A stretch of DNA of 64,000 nt from Pholis gunnellus (lineage: Eukaryota; Chordata; Actinopteri; Perciformes; Pholidae), in contig OU342818.1 in the NCBI GenBank assembly GCA_910591455.2, positions 22,544,771 through 22,608,770 of the forward strand, written 5' to 3'. The notes under the pieces were generated by a model. The model worked only from the letters and a program-made list of their open reading frames with translations, was not told the DNA's origin and made no database searches. The position numbers were made by a program, and so were the translations under genes. Shown piece after piece: positions 1 to 9,001 of this stretch (its first letter is position 1; every line of letters begins with the position of its first letter).

Positions 1-140
1 AATGAAATAGACGCTGCCGTATTTATGTCTAGATGACGTTATTGTGAGTGCTGATGGAGCTGCTATAATGTTAGCATAGCCTAGCACCGATTGATCCGAG
101 CTCCATTGAGAAAACAAGTACAAATCGGCATCATTACGTA

Positions 141-532
141 GTTATTTCGGAGTCCCTTTTTGTCGGTTTATTGCCGTTAAATCACAGCCAAGTCAGTTTA
201 TTTTGTGTTCATACAGCTGTAGTAAACAGCCGACGTGTGGCTCGATGAAATCCACGGAGCTCCTCCGGACTATGTTATGAACCAGACATGACGGCGTTTA
301 GTTCCCCGTGATATCTGGGACTTCCACAACACGTACTGAGCACAAATAGAGGTGATTTTTCTACGGTTGATGGTGGACAGTTGAACGGCTTTCAGGCCGA
401 TAAGCCGCGCCCCCTCTCCGGCGCGTCCAGCACGATGCACGCGAATGAACACAAATAGTCCCCGGCGATACCGGCGGCGCGAATGACGCGATGAACGCGA
501 TTCGCGCCGCGTTCATCGCGTTTGGTGTGAAC
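141..532 (-). mobile_element. CGCG-rich DNA element, solitary copy
   Basis: This stretch matches, in inverted orientation, the unit at 14707-15078 and part of the centre of the palindrome at 46520-46795. The shared part runs from GTTATTTCGGAG to a terminus ending TTTGGTGTGAAC. The last 80 bases are packed with CGCG-containing short inverted repeats (for example CGCGATTCGCGCCGCG). Beyond both ends the similarity to the other copies stops, so this unit can exist without the palindrome arms. No coding capacity is seen. The GTGTGAAC end and CGCG-rich subterminal inverted repeats resemble non-autonomous PIF/Harbinger or ISL2EU elements. That assignment is an inference and no target duplication was established. 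Confidence 0.6.
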
Positions 533-1089
533 ACACCTTCACAACATCATCCTGGCTATGACCCTGTAAGAAAATAAAACTCTGATCAACCCACTGTATG
601 CAACACAAAGCAGACAGACTCAGTTAGGGACTAGCTGGTTAGCATTTAGCAGCTGAAGAGCTGGTGGAGACCAAAACAGTTAAAAAAAGTGGAGTGAATT
701 TTATATTATATATATTTGATATTCACCAAAAAAAACAACTACCAGTATTTCCCACAGACACACACCTATAAGACCACACAGTCACTCACTCACACCATTG
801 TGGTAATATATATGCATTCATACACAGAATGACTGCATGTAGTCATGATGGTGGGTACACACACAAACGGGCACGTGCGTATGTAAATTGAAAAGCATCC
901 ACATGAGAACAAAGCCGTGGCATGGGTTTAAACAAGAGGGCATACATAAACATCACATGGCCATGCATTATGCAGACACACACATCCAAGCTCCGACAGA
1001 CACACACACACACCCACCCATTACCTCGCTCACAGAGGTAAGACCACGCATCATCTCACTCCCCCCCTCTCCCTCTAGTCCCCAAATCC
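533..1089. other. Unassigned; short CA-rich simple sequence
   Basis: No gene is seen. The interval is AT-rich with scattered short ACACAC runs around 755-1015. Confidence 0.5.
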
Positions 1090-1335
1090 ATGGCATATGA
1101 CCTTCTGTGTGACGGATAAAGAATGTGCTTATCAGTCATGCAAATGAGGCTGAATTCATTTTCCACAACAGATGGCCCCATAGATAATGATGATGGAGGA
1201 GAGAAAATTAAATGTCTCTCGCTAGGTGACCATGGCAACCGCGCCTCTGCGGCGTAATATCAATAATAAGTGCGCTGCATAATAAGGTTGTCAGTCCTGG
1301 GAATCAAAACCTCCCATGATGGGACAGGGCGATGG
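1090..1335. promoter_or_regulatory. Possible cis-regulatory module (RFX X-box, octamer)
   Basis: This non-repetitive stretch holds a full RFX X-box (GTGACCATGGCAAC, 1226-1239), a perfect octamer (ATGCAAAT, 1138-1145), an E-box-like CAGATGG near 1170 and several TAAT-type cores. Such clustering is typical of vertebrate developmental enhancers. There is no gene nearby to connect it to, and function is inference from motifs only. Confidence 0.3.
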
Positions 1336-1934
1336 GGGGGAGGGGGGTTGAAGTCCCTCATAAAGTTCGGTGGACTCTGGTGTAGGGCACGGTGGGAGGT
1401 CTGCTGAGGTTGTACCACTGACGTTCCTTTAGATAGAGACACTTTCAATACTTCACAATGAATCGTTTCCTGATGAATTACTTCATAAGTCAGCCTTCAT
1501 AAAGGTTTACAGGCTTTAGTGAATGATTATAAACCATCAGCGTGTCCTTGTTAATGGCTTATAACTTTCTCCCATGAAAGCCATCCACCATTAATAAGAG
1601 CTACTTCTGAGTTTCCAGGATGTGAAAAATCTCATCTCTATCTCTCCTTTCCTCCAAAATGACAAATGCTTTGTTTATCTTAAACTCACCAGGTTGACCA
1701 CAATAATGAATTTCAAACTACGAAGCTTCTGAAAAATGAGCTGCAGACAAACTGGAAGGGGCTGAATATTTGTATTCATAGCTTACTAACCTTTACAACT
1801 ACAGACCTGATGGACTGTTGGGAGTCCATCCATGTTACGTTGCTTATCCCACATGTTCTCAGGACCCACTGGCATCACTTCTCAATGTATCCTCATTCAA
1901 CGGTTCGTAGTATAATCCTACGAAAAAGCAGCTC
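1336..1934. other. Unassigned, AT-rich
   Basis: No coding signal or recognised repeat is seen. A short inverted repeat (TTCGTAG/CTACGAA) lies near 1903-1925, close to the start of the R1 repeat copy. Confidence 0.5.
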
Positions 1935-2300
1935 CAAATATTTCATGCGTTTTCATACAAAGTCCAGCAACACGTGTCAATTTCCAGTCGTTAAATGCAT
2001 GCAGTTTTTCAAAATTAACTTCACAGGAAACAACTTATTTAGGCATAGGCAACAAAATACCTAGCTAGGTTTTGGGCAAAGATTGTGGTTTGGGGTAGAT
2101 TAACTACGGAAGTGGCGTTACTTAAGAATGTAAGTTTGGTGACAAAAACATTAAAGTTGACTTCCTGTTTCACAAGGGACACGAACAATGGTGTCCTGGG
2201 TGAAAGACCAGATTTAGTTTGACCCCTCCCCTCCGCCTACCCTGTGTGGGTTTTTGTAGACTTTATACTTCCTGGTTTATGATTACATGAATTGCATGCA
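1935..2300 (-). repeat. Dispersed repeat R1, copy 1
   Basis: The stretch aligns by eye with 48590-48890 over its whole length: the shared order is AGTCCAGCAACA, ACAGGAAAC, TTAGGTTT..., then TTATACTTC(C/G)TGGTT and GGATATC. It is one of about eight R1 copies in this window. No ORF or terminal structure identifies the family. An L2 LINE fragment begins just after it. Confidence 0.65.
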
Positions 2301-2309
2301 AATTAATTT

Positions 2310-2883
2310 CGTTGGATATCAACAACTCTCGACTGTCCTTCCTTGCACTGGCTTCCTGTCCAACAAAGAATTGACTTTAAAATGCTGCTGTTGGTTTATG
2401 AAGCACTGGATGGTTGAGGGCCAAAATACATCTCTGATCTGCTGCTACCTTATGAACCATCCCGACCCCTTAGGTCTGGGACTGGTCTACTTTCTGTTCC
2501 CACAGTCAGAACTAAACATGGAGAAGCAGCGTTCAGTTGTTCTGCTCCACATATCTGGAACAAAGTCCCAGAAAGCTGCAGGTCTGCTGAGACCCTCAGC
2601 TCCTTTAAATCAAGATTGAAGACTTTTCTGTTTGCTGCTGCCTTTAATTGAACCAGATTCAAGGAGATTAATCAATCTCCTGCATTTTAGTACTGTATGT
2701 TATTTCTTACACTGCTTTTTAGTGTTTTAATGACTGTTTTTAATGTTTCAATGAATGTTCTTAATTGTTTTTAAATCTCCTTTTCTTTTGCCTTATATGT
2801 TGATACTTTTAATGGTTTTATGTGAAGCACTTTGAATTACCTTGTTGTTGAGATGTGCTATACAAATAAACTTGCCTTGCCTT
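2310..2883 (+). mobile_element. L2-clade LINE, 5'-truncated 3' end
   Basis: This is the 3' part of an L2-type non-LTR retrotransposon: the end of ORF2, an AT-rich 3' UTR, then a terminal segment ending in CTTGCCTTGCCTTG. The 3' sequence (GTGCTATACAAATAAACTTG) is the usual teleost L2 tail followed by its short tandem repeat. Everything 5' of the last part of ORF2 is missing, the usual result of incomplete reverse transcription. Confidence 0.8.
2343..2651 (+). pseudogene. L2 LINE ORF2, C-terminal remnant
   Basis: One frame reads as the C-terminal tail of L2 reverse-transcriptase polyproteins: HWLPVQQRIDFKMLLLVYEA, then YISDLLLPYEPSRPLRS, a KHGEAAF segment, APHIWNKVPES, and finally FKSRLKTFLFAAAFN before a stop. 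There is one in-frame stop (TGA, within 2415-2420), so the fragment is dead. The catalytic RT and endonuclease domains are absent. The same C-terminal pattern appears in the LINE inserted at 32.5-33.9 kb. Confidence 0.8.
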
Positions 2884-2884
2884 G

Positions 2885-3379
2885 TGGCTGGTCTAACTTG
2901 CTTATCTTAACAAGAATTACAGCTGAATACACATAAGAAAAATCTGTATACAGCTGTGATGAGATTAATTGTAAACACACAACCTGAAATATACCGCCTC
3001 ACAAACTACTGCTTATATCTATCACAGGACACACCATTTATCTGTATATAATCTTGCATGGGAACAATACAATTATCATGCCAGGTGACTGACGTCACGC
3101 TGGCAATAAACCGCTAGCACGCGACAAGTCTCGTTTAGCTAATGGTGCTAGCCTTAGTTAGCTGCCTTATGTGTCATGCATTAAACACTTTATAAACATA
3201 AAAACATGGCACCGCAAAAGCGAGCAAATGTAATATAAATGGCGCTTGTGTAATTCTCTCACCTGTGAATACAACAAGACAGTTTCAGATGAATATCTGT
3301 TTGCTGAAACCTCGACTTGTCTTTCCTTACGGCTGGTCTAACTCGCTTATCTTAGACAAGAATTACAGCGCCAGTCATA
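2885..3379. repeat. Pair of about 45-bp direct repeats
   Basis: GGCTGGTCTAACTTGCTTAT near 2885 is repeated as GGCTGGTCTAACTCGCTTAT near 3335, each followed by CTTA, a few bases and ACAAGAATTACAG. The 400 bp between them is AT-rich, includes GTGACTGACGTCAC near 3086, and has no ORF. The pair may flank an unrecognised insertion or be a local duplication. Confidence 0.55.
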
Positions 3380-3619
3380 GCAAAATCTGATACTGTCCCC
3401 TATTGGCGAAAATGAGTATCGCCCTGCAGCTACTTTAGGTGAAAGTAGGTGAGTTTAAAAATCACACAAAGCGTTTTTTATTATAATAACCAGAAAATAA
3501 TGGTGGGGGAGCAAGGTAATGACACAAACTAATACAATAATAATTCTGCAAATATCTGTGGCCATTAAAATGTCCAGGGTGCTACATATTCATTGTCGTA
3601 GGTATAGCTGCTAACGCTG
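3380..3619. other. Unassigned
   Basis: AT-rich sequence between the direct-repeat pair and RX copy 1. Nothing recognised. Confidence 0.5.
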
Positions 3620-5170
3620 TACTAAAGAGACTACAATTCTGTAACTACAAGGTCTATTTTAAAAATGTTGATGCTTGAATAACACTAGGGATTGTGAGAT
3701 TTGATGAGATGAGTAAATATTGTGTATATGTTACTGGTTAATAGTAGCTGAACACAGCAAACAGGGAAAATTCCCAGGTTTGTCTGAAGAAAAAGCACTG
3801 TAATTTATTAAATGAGGCCCTGGCTAGCCTAAAAACATTCCCAATTCATAGCACAAAGGGTGCAGGTGCCTCACAAAAATATTTGGTGTAAATAAAGTGA
3901 AGCAAACCCCAGTTATAGGTGTTTATCTAAAAAACAACATGCCAAATTCTCATTTTCAAACCAGGATTTGCAGCTGTTCCATTGTACATGTATATACTAT
4001 ATAACTAAATATTTCACTATAATTCACTTTGTTTATCACTCATATTGTACAATCTATCATAACAGAGCTGTTTGGCATCATTTTGACCCATTTTGACGCA
4101 TTTTGACCTCTCATATCTCTCCTCCATGCATTTTCCTCATCTCTGTCTGTGTGTATTGAGCCTTGCTCAGCCTGTGCCAGGCGGATCTTGTCATGTGACA
4201 TCTCGTTAGAACCGGGTGCTTATTTGGAACACACCTATGTGCTCCATGAAGTGATTGACAGAATAAAACTGCAAAACCATGCCGCGGTCAGCCCCCAAGC
4301 CCCAAGCCCCCTGTATGATTCACCGCCGGCATTCTGACCACCATTTTGGCTCAGATAAACAGAGAAACGCGATTTTAAGTTCCAGACGTACTCAGTTAGT
4401 AGACGAACACATTTCTAATACGGAATAATTTGGGATTTCACCGTTTTCACCCTGAAAACTGACTCACGGTATGATACAGTTCTATTATTTGGCAGTGTGG
4501 GAGTTGTGCTTTCTGTGACTTGTTGGCTGTAACTCCTAAACGTTTTCACGGAGAGTAGTTTGGATGCTATCGCTGAAATCTGTGTGAAGTGCTAATGCTC
4601 TTAGCTGTGTGATATGCTAGGGGAGATGCTATGGCCCAGGTTTTCGAAGCATTCTCTGAGTTGTTGGCTCGCCGTCTGTGGCATAAAATACATGATATTG
4701 TGGCAGATCTTCTTAGTTAGTTAGTAGAATAGTTTATAATGTTGTTTGCAGTGTGTGAAATGGTTTAGATCAGGGGTGTCAAACATACGGATCCGGCCCG
4801 CCACGTCATTTTATGTGGCCCGCGAATCTACCAGCAAAAAAAAAAAAAATGGAAATCGCGCACGGCGGAGCTCCTCCCCGATCCGCGCGCACACACCTCC
4901 ACCAGCGTATGTGGCAGCAGCACCCCCCCCCCCCCCCCCCCCCCGCCGACAACCGGCCCTTTGGGGGCAACCATGATGCCGATGCGGCCCCAGAGCAACA
5001 ATGAGTTTGACACCCCTGGTTTAGATGATTAAGTTGAGGAGACTTTTTTCGATAAAAGAAAAAAAGAAAATTTTAATTCTTTTTTAAATTTCTTTATGAA
5101 CTTTGATTTCTACGACGCTCTCTTCGATTAAATATCTCGCTCTGAACCCCAAATGGGGCTCGCTCGGGTC
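3620..5170 (+). repeat. Unclassified interspersed repeat RX, copy 1
   Basis: The segment is highly similar to 59131-60395 and more distantly to 40523-41815. Shared landmarks are TGTAACTACAAGGTCTATTT at the left, TTGGCATCATTTTGA in the middle, then ACGGTATGATACAGTTCTA, TTAGTTAGTTAGTAGAATAG, and AACCCCAAATGG plus CTCGCTCGGGT at the right end. Without the inserted MITE (4771-5018) the unit is about 1.25-1.3 kb. No translated frame resembles a known transposase or RT. The right end contains CCCCAAATGGGG. Family unknown: it could be a UTR of a retroelement or a non-autonomous DNA element. Confidence 0.75.
4771..5018. mobile_element. hAT-type MITE inserted in RX, 8-bp duplication
   Basis: A 248-bp element starts CAGGGGTGTCAAAC and ends GTTTGACACCCCTG, a 14-bp perfect terminal inverted repeat. 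It is flanked by a perfect 8-bp duplication, GTTTAGAT (4763-4770 and 5019-5026). The interior has an A13 run and a C22 run (4923-4944) and no coding capacity. RX copy at 59131-60395 is unoccupied at the same point (GTTTACAT near 60269), which confirms the boundaries. The 8-bp duplication and CAGGGGTGTCAAA start are those of vertebrate hAT non-autonomous elements. Confidence 0.9.
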
Positions 5171-5209
5171 CAAGAGGTTTTACTCACATGATAACATCGT
5201 GAATTCAAA

Positions 5210-5480
5210 CAACAGCTTCAGGCAACACAACAACTTGGTTAGGTTTAGGAAAAGATCATGGTTTGGGTAAAAATAAGTAAGTTTGTTAAGTAACTTAAGT
5301 TACATACACAAGTGAAGTATGGTACGTAAGTCAATGTAAGTTAACTTATGTTAATATATGTAAATTAAAATAAGTCAGCCTGTTGACTTTTGGTTCCACA
5401 GGACACAAACAGCAGTCTCCTGTGTGAAAGTCCTGTGTTTGTTTGACCCATCTATCCACCCTGACTTCCTCATTCCACAG
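5210..5480 (-). repeat. Dispersed repeat R1, copy 2
   Basis: Contains the family core TTAGGTTTAGG followed by AAAAGATCATGGTTTGGG, then AAGTAAGTTTGTTA, and further right GGACACAAACAGCAGTCTCC and GTTTGACCCATCTATCCACC. The right part matches 63350-63420 in the opposite orientation. Confidence 0.65.
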
Positions 5481-5656
5481 ATTTTGTCACTCTTAATATT
5501 ACGTCACCTGACTTCCTCTTTTGCCGGCGCCATAATTACTACGGCCACTAAAGGCTGTCCTGCACGCAGAACTGACGCTTGAGGGGTACAAGTTTGCTTC
5601 TTTAGTCCATCCATCCTTTTTTTCCATCCATTTTCCTCCGCTTATCCAGGGTCGGG

Positions 5657-6313
5657 TCACGGTGGCAGCAGGCTGACCCAGACTTCCCTCTCGCCCGCAA
5701 CATTTTCCAGCTCATACTGGGGGATCCCGAGGCGTTTCCAGGCCAGCTGGGAGATATAATCCCTCCAGCGTGTTCTGGGTCTTCCCCGGGGTCTCCTCCC
5801 AGTTGGACGTGCCCGGAAAACCTCCAGTGGGAGGCGTCCAGGAGGCATCCTAATTAGATGCCCGAACCACCTCAACTGACTCCTTTCGACGCGAAGGAGT
5901 AGCGGCTCGACTCCAAGCTCCCTCCTGAGAGGGAGCTTGGAGTTCTCCGGGGAGAACTCCAACACAGCGGCGCTCAGCCGGGGGCTCGTGAGTATCCCCA
6001 CTCCCACCTGGCGCCTCTCACCTTGGGCAACTCCAGAAAAGGACAAAGTCCAACCCCTCTCCAGGAACTTGGTTCCAGAGCCAGTGCTGTGTGTGGAGGT
6101 GAGTCCAACTATATCTAGCTGGTATCGCTCCACCTCCTGCACCAGCTCCGGCTCTTTCCCCGCTAGCGAGGTGACGCACGTCCCTAGAGCTAGTCTATGC
6201 TGCCGGCGATCGGCTCGCCCAGGTCTCTGGCCTGACCCGCCGCCCGGTCTGCATTGCACCCGACCCCGATGCTTGTCCCTGCGGGTGGTGGGTCCACAGG
6301 GTGGCTGCTCCAT
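5657..6313 (-). pseudogene. Rex-type LINE ORF: endonuclease start fused to C-terminal tail
   Basis: The open frame of 218 codons joins two parts of one LINE protein. Residues about 45-120 carry the N-terminal endonuclease segment (VTSLAGKEPELVQEVERY, DIVGLTSTHS, GVGILTSPRLSAAVLEF). Residues about 130-215 carry the C-terminal tail (GVEPLLLRVERSQLRWFGHL, MPPGRLPLEVF, GRRPRGRPRTRWRDYISQLA, VAGEREVWVSLL). The catalytic part of the endonuclease and the whole RT are missing between them, so the product cannot support its own retrotransposition. The joint falls on the paired hairpins at 5910-5960. The frame is open across the joint, but I see no evidence that it is expressed. Confidence 0.75.
5910..5960. 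repeat. Two overlapping perfect hairpins at the LINE deletion joint
   Basis: The first stem pairs ACTCCAAGCTCCCTC (5910-5924) with its exact complement 5929-5943, 15 bp with a 4-nt loop. The second pairs GGAGTTCTCC (5939-5948) with 5951-5960, 10 bp with a 2-nt loop. They share 5939-5943, so the two structures compete. Confidence 0.9.
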
Positions 6314-7214
6314 GTTGTTTCATCGGGCTGAGCCCGACCGGGCCCCATGGGCGATGAGCTCCCCTCCTGGGTCTGGCTAGGGTGCCCCGGTTTCCCTGGT
6401 CCGGGCGAGGTGGCTGAAGACCGTGGGCTGCTTATCATAAGGGTTATATTGAACCGCTCTTAGTCTGGGCTCTCCCCTGAGACATGTTTGCCTTGGGAGA
6501 ACCTACCAGGGGCTACTGCCCCGGACAACATAGCTCCCAGGATCACTGAGCCACTCAAACTCCTCCACCACGTTAAGGTGGCGATTCGCCGAGGATATTC
6601 ACGACTTCTTTAGTCGTGAATATCAAATGTCACGGTGACTACTGAATACTTGCAATTTTAAACCAAGTTTTTTCAGGGGATTCAATATGTTCAATTGTAA
6701 CTTTTTATAAAGAGTGCATTATTACAAAGTTGCACCATCTGTCCTGCAGCAAAAGCATTATAAATCCAGTGGTGGGTCGTCAGGGCCTAAACAGCCTAAT
6801 CTGGCCAAAACAGAATCACAAAGTTATAACTATTTTATAATTTAATAATTCTTCTTAAATACACTACATGCATTATAATTTATAAAAATATTTTTCCATT
6901 ATCTTATTTTCTCATTGCACAGCTACTGTGCTCCTCAGCTGCTCTGCTTCCAGTGCAGCTTGTTTTAAGTAGAGCTTTTATCCAATCAGATTTCACCTCT
7001 GTGTCTCTAGGTAGAAGAGAGGCCCGAGGCCTGCAGACTCACAAGTGAATCCATGTGCAGTTTAAGTGAATGGGGACGATATTGTTGATTGTCATAGTGT
7101 TCAACCAATCAGATCTTTAGTTTGACATGTTGGGCGTATTCTTTGACTTGTCAGAGCTGCTAGCTGTCCAAGCCATACGTGATTGGTCAGTGGGCTAGCA
7201 TGACATGTTGGGCG

Positions 7215-7425
7215 GTGACAATCCCAATATCTGCTGCCTCTGTGGAGCGGACATTTTCAGCCCTCAAACGCATTAAAACCTATTCAAGAAATACAACTGG
7301 GGAGACTCTACTGTCTTCACTGGTGTCCATGAATCGAGAAGGACTTCTTACTGGAACTAAAACGCACAGATGTACTGAACAACCATGAAATTAAACTCTT
7401 TATTAAAGAAAGGAGGAACAGCAGC
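7215..7425 (+). pseudogene. hAT transposase C-terminal (hATC dimerisation) remnant
   Basis: The first frame reads TIPISAASVERTFSALKR followed by IKTYSRNTTG, the conserved S-x-E-R-x-F-S hATC dimerisation motif. A one-base shift near 7350 moves the reading to ELKRTDVLNNHEIKLFIKER, the usual last helix of these transposases. The Tc1 element interrupts immediately afterwards. The upstream catalytic RNase H-like part is absent. The equivalent tail in copy 2 (RRMDFVFK, about 31810-31836) shows both elements derive from one lineage. Confidence 0.85.
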
Positions 7426-7427
7426 TA

Positions 7428-7585
7428 CAGTGGCTTGCAAAAGTATTCATACCCCTTGAACTTTTCCACATTTTGTCACATTACACGCCACAAACATAAA
7501 TATATTTTAATGGAATTTTATGTGAAAGACCAACACAAAGTGTCACACAATTGTGAAGTACAAAGAAAATTATACATGTTTTTAA
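7428..7585 (+). repeat. Tc1 left terminal inverted repeat
   Basis: Complement of 8844-9001. It includes the outer CAGTGGCTTGCAAAAG and an inner part around TTGTGAAGTACAAAGAAAAT. Confidence 0.93.
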
Positions 7586-7776
7586 ACATTCAGCCCCCTT
7601 TTCTCTGAGTGCAACCAATTGCCTTCAGAAGTTGCCTGATGACTGCTGAATGATTGAATGTTGACCTTATGACTAAATAGAGTCCACCTGTGTGCAATCT
7701 AATCTCAGTACAAATACAGCTGTTCTGTGACAGCCTCAGAGGTTTGTTAAGAGAATATTGTGGAGCAAACAGGACC

Positions 7777-8783
7777 ATGCAGTCCAAGGAACACACCAGA
7801 CAGGTCAGAGATAAAGTTGTGGAGAAGTTTAAAGCAGGGTTGTTGTTGCAGGGTTGAACATGTCACGGAGCGCTGTTCAATCCATTATCCGGAAATGGAA
7901 AGAGTATGGCACAACTGCAAACCTACCAAGACACGGCCGTCCACCTAAACTTACAGGCCGAACAAGGAGAGCACTGACAAGAGATGCAGCCAAGAGGCCC
8001 ATGGTGACTCTGGACGAACTGCAGAGATCCACAGCTCAGGTGGGGGAATCTGTCCACAGGACAACTATTGGGCGTGCACTCCACAAATCTGGCCTTTATG
8101 GAAGGGTGGCAAGAAGAAAGCCATTATTAAAAGAAAACCATAAGAAGTCCCGTTTGCAGTTTGACAGAAACCATGTGGGGGACACAGCAAACATGTGGAA
8201 GAAGGTGCTCTGGTCAGATGAGACCAAAATTGAACTTTTTGGCCTAAATGCAAAACGTTATGTGTGGTGGAAACCTAACACTGCACATCACCCTGAACAC
8301 ACCATCCCCACTGTCAAACATGGTGGTGGTAGCATGATGCTCTGGGGGTGCTTCTCTTCAGCAGGGACAGGGAAGTTGGTCAGAGTTGATGGGAAGATGG
8401 ATGGAGCCAAATACAGGGCAATCTTGGAAGAAAACCTGTTGGAATCTGCAAAAGACTTGAGACTGGGGCGGAGGTTCACCTTCCAGCAGGACAACGACCC
8501 TAAACATAAAGCCAGGGCTACAATGGAATGGTTTAAAACAAAACATATTCATGTGTTAGAATGGCCCAGTCAAAGTCCAGACCTAAATCCCATCGAGAAT
8601 CTGTGGCAAGATCTGAAAACCGCTGTTCACAAACGCTCTCCATCTAATCTGACTGAGCTTGAGCTGTTTTGCAAAGAAGAATGGGCAAAAATCTCAGTCT
8701 CTAGATGTGCAACGCTGGTAGAGACATACCCCAAAAGACTTGCAGCTGTAATTGCAGCAAAAGGCGGTTCCACAAAGTATTGA
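7777..8783 (+). pseudogene. Tc1-like DD34E transposase with N-terminal frameshift
   Basis: This is the transposase that would bind the element's own TIRs and cut and paste it into TA sites. A good start ATG at 7777 opens MQSKEHTRQVRDKVVEKF, the first DNA-binding helices, but this frame ends at TGA 7855. The rest lies in another frame, open from 7854 (first ATG 7860) to the stop at 8781-8783. It carries the second DNA-binding part (SRSAVQSIIRKWKEYGTT, GRPPKLTGRTRR) and the catalytic core: WSDETK (Asp codon 8217), QQDNDPKH (Asp 8490) and PDLNPIENLW (Glu 8595), with 34 residues between the second Asp and the Glu. The frame change around 7840-7856 probably reflects a short deletion of the recognition helix region. 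The catalytic domain looks whole. As encoded, the protein lacks a normal N-terminus and is probably inactive. Confidence 0.92.
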
Positions 8784-8843
8784 CTCAGGGGGCTGAATAA
8801 TTTTGCACACTGCACTTTTCAGTTTTTTATTTGTGGAAAAAAT

Positions 8844-9001
8844 TTAAAAACATGTATAATTTTCTTTGTACTTCACAATTGTGTGACACTTTGTGTTGGT
8901 CTTTCACATAAAATTCCAATAAAATATATTTATGTTTGTGGCGTGTAATGTGACAAAATGTGGAAAAGTTCAAGGGGTATGAATACTTTTGCAAGCCACT
9001 G
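8844..9001 (-). repeat. Tc1 right terminal inverted repeat
   Basis: Inverted copy of 7428-7585, ending CTTTTGCAAGCCACTG at the TA target site. Confidence 0.93.

Larger units (their letters stand above)
5625..6595 (-). mobile_element. Rex-type LINE, internally deleted, inverted
   Basis: On the minus strand this reads as a non-LTR element with its 5' UTR (right side, CACCTTAACGTGGTGGAGGA), the start of an endonuclease domain, a direct jump to the C-terminal tail, and a 3' end (CCGACCCTGGATAAGCGGAG). Both outer ends are kept while the whole reverse transcriptase is gone, so this is an internal-deletion derivative, not the usual 5' truncation. It is GC-rich compared with its surroundings. I recognise the protein tail as one common in teleost Rex/RTE-like LINEs. 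The exact clade is uncertain. Confidence 0.75.
7428..9001 (+). mobile_element. Tc1-like transposon, full length (1574 bp)
   Basis: A complete Tc1/mariner element flanked by TA on both sides (7426-7427, 9002-9003). The inverted repeats start CAGTGGCTTGCAAAAG and extend about 158 bp on each side (7428-7585, 8844-9001) with few differences. One transposase gene lies between them on the plus strand. It sits inside hAT copy 1, so it is the younger of the two. Both ends look competent, and only the start of the transposase is damaged. Confidence 0.96.
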
